DNA from: Lachnospiraceae bacterium
GTDB taxonomy: Bacteria > Bacillota > Clostridia > Lachnospirales > Lachnospiraceae
Length of the DNA stretch: 55,144 bases
Assembly (NCBI GenBank): GCA_009911195.1
Contig: QXWV01000106.1
Location: 1-55,144, forward strand
Direction of reading: 5' to 3'
This document shows, piece by piece, positions 48,818 through 55,144 of the stretch. Under the pieces are notes generated by a model. The model had not been told where the DNA came from and made no database searches. It saw only the letters and a program-made list of their open reading frames with translations. Every line of letters begins with the position of its first letter. Within the stretch, counting starts at the first letter, position 1. The position numbers were made by a program, and so were the translations under genes.

Positions 48818-49813
48818 TTAATCAATTGTCATCTTTCCCCACATTTCCATCCCGTTAATCATATTCACTTTCAGCCGGTAAGACACTTCTTCTTCTGGCT
48901 GTAAAATTTTCAGCGTACCGTCCCGCCTCATTTTTTCCCTTCCGTCAGGATGGCAGTTCCCTGGCTCCAGGCCAAGCACATAATCCCTTACCCCCATCAT
49001 CTTCCATTGGGTAAAATAATTCAGGTTTTTGCTATTGAAGGAAATCATAAGCCCCAGACCCTCTTCCGGCTGGAAAATCCCGGCTTTCCCTTCGCCGTTA
49101 AAACGATGGTAATAGCATTGTTCTTCAAATCCCGCCTCCGGCTTCTGCATCCGGTTTCGTTCATCCAACCCTTGAGCCGCCCTTTCATTTCTGGCCTCCA
49201 CTTGGACGGAAGGAATATAAACCAATGACTTCTCCGATAAAAGCGGATAACCCATATTCATATGGTAAAGAATTTCCACAGGGTAAGCCCTATCCCCTTC
49301 ATTTTTTATCCTGTCCTCTATTTCTATGGCATCCTCATCCAAAGGGCACCGCAGCGTCCGGTTCAACGTCAGCTTATGGGAAAAAAGCCGTGCATCCGTC
49401 ACTTTTGCATGAATCCGTATCTCCTTTTCGTTCCTTTCCCAATAAATATGCTCCGCCGGGGTATTGCTAATCCCGCCATGGAGAGGGAGTTCTTCCCCTT
49501 CATCTACACATGGTCTTCCTGCATTGGTCAATCCGCAAGTGGTCAAAAAACCGGCGGTAAAAGATTTTAAAAATCCATCCCCCCTGTCATCATAAAAATC
49601 AGGTGCCACATACCCACAGGGGGCGAAATAACCCATATTCATCCCTTTAAAGCTTAAACGCGATATATCCGCCGACCGGTCAGCCGAAACGGTAAACTCC
49701 AGCCCTCTGCCGTTCCTCACCTGCAAAAGCCTCATGCCATCCCCCCGGCCTCCAATCAGCCTATACTCCTCCACTCCGCAAAACTGGTTCTCATGTCCAA
49801 TATACTGATTCAT
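48818..49813 (-). CDS. DUF4432 aldose-1-epimerase-like protein
   Basis: This predicted 331-residue protein has the galactose-mutarotase-like beta fold. GLEFTVSADRSADISRLSFKG, then NMGYFAPCGYVAPDFYD, TCGLTNAGRPC, ELPLHGGISNTPAE and YHMNMGYPLLSE contain the conserved His/Asp/Glu of the family. The likely substrate is a sugar from the neighbouring lyxose-type operon. The ATG at 49813 is preceded by GAGGAAAAGG and by an in-frame ATG 12 bases earlier. Upstream lies the pseudoknot-type leader at 49821-49884. It is probably the last gene of the sugar operon. Confidence 0.88.
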   Translation of the reverse strand: MNQYIGHENQFCGVEEYRLIGGRGDGMRLLQVRNGRGLEFTVSADRSADISRLSFKGMNMGYFAPCGYVAPDFYDDRGDGFLKSFTAGFLTTCGLTNAGRPCVDEGEELPLHGGISNTPAEHIYWERNEKEIRIHAKVTDARLFSHKLTLNRTLRCPLDEDAIEIEDRIKNEGDRAYPVEILYHMNMGYPLLSEKSLVYIPSVQVEARNERAAQGLDERNRMQKPEAGFEEQCYYHRFNGEGKAGIFQPEEGLGLMISFNSKNLNYFTQWKMMGVRDYVLGLEPGNCHPDGREKMRRDGTLKILQPEEEVSYRLKVNMINGMEMWGKMTID

Positions 49814-49820
49814 CCTTTTC

Positions 49821-49884
49821 CTCATTTCTGCACGGCTTTTATGGTTTGGCAAGTTTGTATGCACCGTGCAGAATCCAAACTTGC
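49821..49884 (-). promoter_or_regulatory. Leader element, pseudoknot family (copy C)
   Basis: In transcript direction: GCAAGTTTG (49876-49884), CTGCACGG (49864-49871), CAAACTTGC (49849-49857), CCGTGCAG (49828-49835), then AAATGAGG. Strands 1/3 pair over 9 bp and 2/4 over 8 bp, both perfect. Compared with copy B, CTGCGCAG/CTGCGCAG becomes CTGCACGG/CCGTGCAG, so bases change on both sides and pairing is kept. Confidence 0.55.
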
Positions 49885-49915
49885 AGTAAAGTATTCATTC
49901 TTTTCCAGCCTAATA

Positions 49916-51376
49916 CTATGCCTGCTTATCCTTCATAAAGGAATAAGATAATTGGTGCTCTTCCAGTTCCTGCTTTTCTTCAATAATCCTTCTGTTTTCC
50001 AGCTTCAAAGTACGCTGTGCCACCAGCCAAGTATCCAACGGATTCACCGACAGCAGCACAAGGGCAATCCCTTTGTCCAAAAGCTGCTCCAGCATCTCCC
50101 AGATAAACCGGCGATGAGGCATATCCGCCCCCATAAAGGGCTGTATCAGGAAAGCCACTCTGGGCTTCTGCAGCCCTATCCTCGTATATACCAACTGATA
50201 TTTCTGCCGCTGGGAAAGCTCCTCCACAGGCAAGTCGAATACCGCTTCCCCAAGAACCGGCGCATACTCCCGCCGGATGCTGGCCCTGATTTTCCTCCCC
50301 CTCCATACATCCCGCATTCGCCTGGCCAGACCCATACATAGATTGTCCATATAGCTCATTTCCGGAAATATCATCGTATTGGCCGGTTCTGCCGATACCA
50401 CGGCAATCTCCTTGTCCATAGAAATTCTTCTTTTCCGCCCGTCCATAATAATCCTGCTGTTTTCCCCAGTCAAGAATGAAATACATGCCTGCAATAGCTG
50501 GTTATCCTGCATTTGCAGCGTCACGCACTCCCCTTCCCTGACGGAAAAGGAAAACCTTTGCAGCATAGCATCTCCGGGCAGCTCCCCTTCCAGATAAATT
50601 TCTTTTCCAACTTTATGCAAATGCTTGTTCTCCGGATACCCCCATACATTTCTGTCATATCCTTCCAGGCATTCCTGTAGATTTTTTCTGTCCATATCCG
50701 TTTCCTGCACAATTTTCTGCAACTGTCCATTGCACAAAAAACCAACCCTGTTGCAGATATGCAATATTTCCTCAAAATGGGAACTGATATAGAGAAAAGA
50801 AAATCCCTGTTCCGTATAATAACGTATAATCTGATAAAGCTTCACCATTTCTTTTCTGCTGACAAAAATACTGATTTCATCCAATACTATCATGCGGTAG
50901 CCCATGACCACTGCCTTCAAAAGCTCCACTACTACCCGTTCAAATGCCGACAGATTTTCCACGCGGGTATCCGCTGAAATGTCCATCCCAATGTCTTCCA
51001 TAAAAGGAGCCAACTGCTTTTTTAATACGGACATTTGCAGCACGTATTGGCGGAAGCCCTGCCGGAGCACGAAAATATTATCCGCCACAGTCATACCGTT
51101 TACCAGACGGTTCTGCGCCTGTATAATGCTTACCCGGTTACTTTTTTTCCATGGCCCCCTCCAGGAATTCACCAATTCACCATTATAATAAATATAACCA
51201 TCATAGAGGGGTGGGTTACATTGCAGAATCTTTAAAATGGCATTCTTCCCATGGGCATTTACCGGTATCAGCCCCATCACTTCCCCGGTATAAATCTGCA
51301 AATTAAAATTCTCCAGCTTTTTAATGCCCTGCTCCACATAGGTGACCCGCTCCATGCGGACTATTTCATGCCTCAT
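49916..51376 (-). CDS. Degenerate tandem ABC ATPase (RbsA/MglA-like, catalytic motifs lost)
   Basis: The predicted 486-residue protein has two nucleotide-binding halves in the layout of sugar importers. Half 1: Walker A is GLIPVNAHGKNAIL (normally GxNGxGKST), the signature is LSAFERVVVELLKAV (normally LSGGQxQ), and Walker B is MIVLDEISIF (normally DEPT). Half 2: Walker A is gone (LQMQDNQLLQACISFLTG), the signature is EELSQRQKYQLVYTRI and Walker B is RVAFLIQPFMG. ATP hydrolysis is unlikely. It lies 40 bases downstream of a YesM-type kinase in the sugar operon and no permease gene follows. A sensing or regulatory role is inferred. The start at 51376 is approximate. Confidence 0.82.
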   Translation of the reverse strand: MRHEIVRMERVTYVEQGIKKLENFNLQIYTGEVMGLIPVNAHGKNAILKILQCNPPLYDGYIYYNGELVNSWRGPWKKSNRVSIIQAQNRLVNGMTVADNIFVLRQGFRQYVLQMSVLKKQLAPFMEDIGMDISADTRVENLSAFERVVVELLKAVVMGYRMIVLDEISIFVSRKEMVKLYQIIRYYTEQGFSFLYISSHFEEILHICNRVGFLCNGQLQKIVQETDMDRKNLQECLEGYDRNVWGYPENKHLHKVGKEIYLEGELPGDAMLQRFSFSVREGECVTLQMQDNQLLQACISFLTGENSRIIMDGRKRRISMDKEIAVVSAEPANTMIFPEMSYMDNLCMGLARRMRDVWRGRKIRASIRREYAPVLGEAVFDLPVEELSQRQKYQLVYTRIGLQKPRVAFLIQPFMGADMPHRRFIWEMLEQLLDKGIALVLLSVNPLDTWLVAQRTLKLENRRIIEEKQELEEHQLSYSFMKDKQA

Positions 51377-51415
51377 ATGAACCGCCAAATCCTTTCCGCA
51401 AATTCACGCCTTCCC

Positions 51416-52432
51416 TCAAACCGTTACAATAGGCAGCGTCACTTCCACATCCGTTCCTTTCCCCTGAATGGAATAAATGTGCATACCATATTCTTCGCCA
51501 AACAGCAGATGAATCCGGTTATTCACATTTACTAATGCGATGCCGCCTTTTTTCTCCCCATATTCCGCCAATGCTTTCCCCCCTCTGCCCAACTGTCTGT
51601 TCAGTTTGGCCAGCGTTTGCTCATCCATCCCAATACCATCATCCGAAATTCGGATAATCAGCCGCTTATCCGTCAGTTCAAACCGAATGGTCAGATTGCC
51701 CGTTCCGATTTTCAGTTCTGTTCCATGGATAATACTGTTTTCCAGCACCGGCTGCAGCGTCAGCTTAGGAATCCTGCAATTCATAATGTTTTCCCTGTTC
51801 TCTTCCTCATAAAGGATATGAAGCTTCAGCCGGCTGCCAAAACGGTATTGCTGAATCAAAAAATAAGTTTCACAATTATCCAGCTCTTCCTCCACGGAAA
51901 CAAGGTTTTCCACTTTGGTAATCGTATAGCGGAAAAACTTTGCCAGGGCTTCCGTCATATCCGCAATATTATCCATCCCTGCAATCAATGCCTCTCCCCG
52001 GATGCTTTCCAGGGTATTATAAAGAAAATGAGGGTTAATCTGGTTCTGCAATGCCAGATATTGGGCCTGCCTTTTATTTAAATCCATCATCTCCGGGGAT
52101 TTTAACACCTGTTCTAACCGCCCGATTTCCGCCTCCATAACCGGGGTCAGCATTTCTCCTTCAAAAAGGCGGCGGTCCGGCAAAATATAACCTTCCAGGA
52201 TACGCTGCATCGTCATCTGTGTCCTCCGGTACGGACGCACTACCCAAAACCAGAATGCCACGATACTGCTTACCGTAAATACCGAAAGGACAACTATTTG
52301 CCACAGGGGTGCTTCCCCCCTGAAAAACAGGATGCACTGGGTTAGAATCTGTAGGATACAAAATAAAAGTATCAAGGTGACAAGGACAAAGATTCTGTTT
52401 GAAATATAATTCCACCAGTTCCTTTTTTTCAT
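51416..52432 (-). CDS. YesM-type sensor histidine kinase
   Basis: The predicted 338-residue kinase has two membrane segments at about 12-34 and 45-66 with only a short outside loop, so there is no large sensor domain. Cytoplasmic His_kinase region: LALQNQINPHFLYNTLESIRG (His near 149) and the ATPase region with LTLQPVLENSIIHG, ISDDGIGMD and GIALVNVNNRIHLLFG. The short outside part suggests that it senses through partner proteins such as the binding protein at 54908. It lies 33 bases from the yesN-type gene and forms a two-component pair with it. Confidence 0.93.
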   Translation of the reverse strand: MKKRNWWNYISNRIFVLVTLILLFCILQILTQCILFFRGEAPLWQIVVLSVFTVSSIVAFWFWVVRPYRRTQMTMQRILEGYILPDRRLFEGEMLTPVMEAEIGRLEQVLKSPEMMDLNKRQAQYLALQNQINPHFLYNTLESIRGEALIAGMDNIADMTEALAKFFRYTITKVENLVSVEEELDNCETYFLIQQYRFGSRLKLHILYEEENRENIMNCRIPKLTLQPVLENSIIHGTELKIGTGNLTIRFELTDKRLIIRISDDGIGMDEQTLAKLNRQLGRGGKALAEYGEKKGGIALVNVNNRIHLLFGEEYGMHIYSIQGKGTDVEVTLPIVTV

Positions 52433-52465
52433 ATCATCTCCTACACCTTTCTATTACATACCATT

Positions 52466-54061
52466 TTATCCGTACAGCTTCCGGTAGGCCGCCGGTTTCA
52501 GCCCTGTAGCTTTTTCAAAATTATGGGTAAAATGTTTTAAATCATTATACCCCACCCTGCGGCAGACTTCCGCAACCGGGCAATTATCTTCCCGCAGCAA
52601 TATCTTTGCCTGCTCCATCCGCACGCCGGTCAGATATTTTGCAAACCCTTCCCCTTCCTCTTTCTTAAAAAGGACGCTGAAATAAGTGCTGCTCAACCCC
52701 ACTGCGCTGCTGACTTCCTCCTGGGTAATCGGTTCCTGATAATGATTCAAAATATATTGCTTGGCCTGGCGAATCGGGCGCACCATATCCCCTTCATGCT
52801 GCTGTACCAGTTCCTGGATATAATCCTCCTGCAGCCGGGAAAGCAAATGGAATAAAGCCTCCTGGCTTCCACACTGCCTGCATCTGTCCAAAAAATGCTG
52901 TAGTTTTTCCCTTCTATCTTTCGATTCTACCTGGCTCAAAAATAAACCGCCGCAGGAACTTACCAGCTCAAATACTTCATATCCACGTACATCCTTTACT
53001 TCTGCCACACCTTTCACAATTTGCCCAACAGCTTTTTTTGCCTCTTCCTGGCTCATGATTTCAATGGCATGGGTAACATTCCGCAAGTACTTTTCCAGCA
53101 GGCTTTTTTCGTGCAAAGAGGAAGAACCATCCGGCATAAAATCCAATAAACGCCCTGTTCCTTTTACCAGGCGCTCTTCGATAATCATAGAAGCTTCTGC
53201 CAAGGATTTTCCAATTTCCCGAGGCTCTGTCACCACACTCCCTGTTGCCATGGAAAAACTGATTTCCCCATACAGCTTTTTACCGCTCTCCAGTTGGTTT
53301 AAACAGTCTTTCAGGATACGCCGTATCTCTTCCCTGCGTTCTTCTGCATAATTCAGAATGCCGATATAGCCGCCCCATTCCTGCTCTTTGCAAAGCATGG
53401 CAAAGCATTTATTCTTCAAGCTGCTTTCCAGAAGCCTTCCGGAACGCTCTATTACAATATTTTTCCCTTCTTTCCCCAGTTCTTCTTCGGAAGCGTCGAT
53501 TTTCAGCCAAATAGCCTGAAAGCAGCCCGGGCGGACTTCCAGATAGTATTCTTCCCGTAGCGTCTCAAAAGAAAGGCACTCTTCCTTTTTCTCTATCAGC
53601 CGTTCCAACAGGAGCTCCCTCAGTCTGCGCACATTATTTTTGCTTTTCCGGGCAAGCTGCTGTTTGTCTTCATCCTCCAACATACGGGTTTCGATTTTTG
53701 CGCGCAGCCGTTCCAGGGTAGATGTCAGTTCCGCCTTATTTATAGGCTTTAGAAGATATTCCCCCACGCCATATTTAATCGCATTTTTCGCATATTCAAA
53801 ATGAGCATATCCACTGATGATGATAACTTCCAGTTCCGGTATGCTTTTCTTCACTTTTTCAATCAGTTCCAGGCCGCTGCAGCCCGGCATCCTGATATCC
53901 GTAATCAGTATGTCCGGGCGCTCATCTTTTACCAACTGCGCAGCCTCTAATCCGTTATGGGCAACAGCCACCACTTCCATGCCCAGTCTTTTCCAATCTA
54001 CCAGGGCCTCAATAAGCCGGCAGATTCTCTCTTCATCATCTGCAATCATCACTTTTTGCAT
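52466..54061 (-). CDS. YesN-type response regulator (receiver plus AraC domain)
   Basis: In this predicted 531-residue regulator, the N-terminal receiver has MIADDEERICRLI, DILITDIRMPGCSG (phosphorylated Asp) and YLLKPINKAEL. A long middle region (about 140-420) follows, then a C-terminal AraC helix-turn-helix pair (about 430-530) with PITQEEVSSAVGLSSTYFSV, LFKKEEGEGFAKYLTGVRME and VCRRVGYNDLKHFTHNFEKATG. The start at 54061 follows GGGAGAA. It is 21 bases downstream of the isomerase gene. It likely activates this sugar operon. Confidence 0.94.
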   Translation of the reverse strand: MQKVMIADDEERICRLIEALVDWKRLGMEVVAVAHNGLEAAQLVKDERPDILITDIRMPGCSGLELIEKVKKSIPELEVIIISGYAHFEYAKNAIKYGVGEYLLKPINKAELTSTLERLRAKIETRMLEDEDKQQLARKSKNNVRRLRELLLERLIEKKEECLSFETLREEYYLEVRPGCFQAIWLKIDASEEELGKEGKNIVIERSGRLLESSLKNKCFAMLCKEQEWGGYIGILNYAEERREEIRRILKDCLNQLESGKKLYGEISFSMATGSVVTEPREIGKSLAEASMIIEERLVKGTGRLLDFMPDGSSSLHEKSLLEKYLRNVTHAIEIMSQEEAKKAVGQIVKGVAEVKDVRGYEVFELVSSCGGLFLSQVESKDRREKLQHFLDRCRQCGSQEALFHLLSRLQEDYIQELVQQHEGDMVRPIRQAKQYILNHYQEPITQEEVSSAVGLSSTYFSVLFKKEEGEGFAKYLTGVRMEQAKILLREDNCPVAEVCRRVGYNDLKHFTHNFEKATGLKPAAYRKLYG

Positions 54062-54082
54062 AGATTCTCCCATCTGGCACTC

Positions 54083-54769
54083 TTATTTTGCAGGCGGATA
54101 TTCATTACAAAGCAGACGGTATGGCTTCTCATCTTCTTCTATCTTCGGGAAGCGCCCCATTTCTTCATAGAAACGGTTGTCCGTATTATCATCATTGCAC
54201 TGGCTCACTTCGCCAATTAATACCGCCCCTGTCCCTTCTTCTACGTTGAAATCGTGGTACAGATAAGGCTGGATGCTGATGCTTTCCCCCGGCATAAGCC
54301 TTACCGGCGTTCCCGCAGGCACTACCATTTCCCTGCCGTCTTTATGAATATGTACTTCACCTTCCTTATCCAGATCCTCATCTTTTGTGGAGTTATATAC
54401 TGTAATCAAAAGATTGCCGCCGCCCCGGTTAATGATGTCTTCCATTTTGCTCCAATGGAAATGCATCGGTGCATACTGCCCTTCTTTAATGTACAGCAGC
54501 TTCTCCGCATATGTCTTTTGATACTTATCCTTCATCCCCTGATTTCCATTGCGGATGGTGATTAAGGAAAATCCCATCTTCTCAAAGTTCCCTTTGCCAT
54601 AATCGGTGATATCCCACCCGAGCATATTGTCCCTGATTTCATCATAATCATGGCCTTTCCCCTGCCACTCCTCCGGGGTAAAATGGCAAAACGGGGGCAG
54701 GGCGAAACGATAATCGTTAATCATCTGCTCCATTTCTTTTAATGCTGCATTCACTTCACTTCTTTTCAT
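54083..54769 (-). CDS. D-lyxose ketol-isomerase (D-lyxose/mannose isomerase)
   Basis: The predicted 228-residue cupin-fold isomerase is likely to interconvert D-lyxose and D-xylulose (or mannose and fructose). Visible: MGWDITDYG-like DNMLGWDITDYGKGNF, LLYIKEGQYAPMHFHWSKMEDIINRGGG (metal His/Glu, about 103-127), VRLMPGESISIQPYLYHDF (fourth His) and VLIGEVSQCNDDNTDN. The start at 54769 follows TAGGAGAT. The upstream frame to 54901 is unsupported. It lies between a sugar-binding protein gene and YesN, consistent with a catabolic operon. Substrate choice follows the family. Confidence 0.9.
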   Translation of the reverse strand: MKRSEVNAALKEMEQMINDYRFALPPFCHFTPEEWQGKGHDYDEIRDNMLGWDITDYGKGNFEKMGFSLITIRNGNQGMKDKYQKTYAEKLLYIKEGQYAPMHFHWSKMEDIINRGGGNLLITVYNSTKDEDLDKEGEVHIHKDGREMVVPAGTPVRLMPGESISIQPYLYHDFNVEEGTGAVLIGEVSQCNDDNTDNRFYEEMGRFPKIEEDEKPYRLLCNEYPPAK

Positions 54770-54907
54770 AGCACATCTCCTATCCTGTTCTGTTTTATCA
54801 TCTCCAGATACGCTTTCCTTCCGGACTTCAATGGGGAAATAGCCGCATGCTTCCCGCCTGCAGCTATTCCCTTTTATTGTGTGATTCCTATTATACACCA
54901 TTCCTTA

Positions 54908-55144
54908 TTATTTTGTAAGTACAGAAACACCCGTATCCGTTACTGTGCCGCCAAGGGATTCCCCTTCTAACGCTTTCACACATGCTTCTACACCCATTGA
55001 ACCCATTACGTCCGGATTCTGTGCCATGGTACAAAGCAGGTGGCCATCGCCAATCAAATTCATTATAGCATCGGATTTATCAAAACCTACTCCCACAATA
55101 GCGGAATTGCCGGAAGCTTTGATAGCATTTCCCGTTCCTGTGGT
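54908..55144 (-). CDS. Sugar ABC transporter periplasmic-binding protein, C-terminal part (cut by window edge)
   Basis: The frame is open to the right edge and ends at 54908. It reads NAIKASGNSAIVGVGFDKSD, AIMNLIGDGHLLCTMAQNPDVMGSMGVEACVKALEG and TDTGVSVLTK, the C-terminal lobe of RbsB-type (peripheral binding protein 4) sugar-binding proteins. It is the upstream gene of the lyxose isomerase/YesNM operon, 138 bases from the next start. It could deliver substrate to a transporter or signal to YesM. The N-terminus is outside the window. Confidence 0.85.
   Translation of the reverse strand, partial: TTGTGNAIKASGNSAIVGVGFDKSDAIMNLIGDGHLLCTMAQNPDVMGSMGVEACVKALEGESLGGTVTDTGVSVLTK

Noticed and set aside
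49916-51376. Functional sugar-importer ATPase
   Set aside because: All ATP-binding and hydrolysis motifs in both halves are altered, so an active ATPase is not supported.
1-55144. Transposase or integrase genes
   Set aside because: I found no intact recombinase. The ~30 open codons ending near 145 on the minus strand are too short and start-less to call.

Overview
The window looks like chromosomal DNA of an anaerobic, spore-forming Clostridia, most likely Lachnospiraceae. The support is Gram-positive gene content and signals (strong purine-rich ribosome sites, sigma-A type promoters), a sporulation gene (spoVAE-like), a comEA-comEC-holA competence/replication block, DegV, SdpR/SdpI, many ROK and YesM/YesN-type sugar regulators, and an arginine biosynthesis cluster. 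No rRNA, CRISPR array or transposase gene was seen. The only tRNA gene is tRNA-Val(CAC).

1-3050 is an accessory remnant bounded by a 3' tRNA fragment at 2948-2970 and by two diverged copies of a post-tRNA terminator repeat (10-80 and 2981-3049). It carries an XRE regulator divergent from two small genes, a chimeric junction of two truncated genes, and a DUF4258/YgiT-type toxin-antitoxin pair. 3150-16800 is mostly core: tRNA-Val, a GH3 N-acetylhexosaminidase, a possibly permuted ASKHA-fold protein, a LUD protein, glyA, a lipid kinase, a PAP2-like membrane protein, a glycosyltransferase, an SfsA-MutY fusion, a DUF1653 protein, a Gfo/Idh/MocA oxidoreductase and holA. 16900-25800 holds a palindromic repeat element, two unrecognised lineage-type proteins (one with 60-bp tandem repeats), and the block comEA - response regulator - histidine kinase - GerMN lipoprotein - comEC, all on the minus strand.

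25900-43800 contains a DMT-like transporter, an orphan sugar-binding protein and the arginine genes. The arginine genes are split: argD and argB (28.1-30.3 kb) are separated from argJ, a GNAT gene and argC (39.4-42.1 kb) by about 9 kb of mixed accessory DNA, and argG follows divergently. The inserted segment opens with a 201-bp palindromic MITE-like element. It continues with a two-gene operon encoding an HD-domain/Hsp90-type ATPase and an unrecognised partner (30728-34158). After that come an SdpR/SdpI module with its operators, an XRE regulator, a broken AlbA/AAA_4-type gene, and a zinc dehydrogenase divergent from a ROK regulator.

43800-55144 includes DUF1294, DegV, a second dehydrogenase/ROK pair with a matching operator, DUF5721, spoVAE and a DUF4432 epimerase-like protein. 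It ends in a sugar-response operon: a binding protein cut by the window edge, D-lyxose isomerase, YesN, YesM and a catalytically degenerate double ABC ATPase.

The strongest candidates for something new are (a) the HD/Hsp90-like ATPase two-gene system, (b) a family of 5' leader elements with H-type pseudoknot topology and apparent compensatory changes, ending in a shared sequence just before start codons of unrelated genes (8.94, 15.7, 19.3 and 49.8 kb, with a partial copy at 11.94 kb), (c) the degenerate ABC ATPase coupled to a two-component system, and (d) the SfsA-MutY fusion. All assignments are by reading the sequence. No database search was run.
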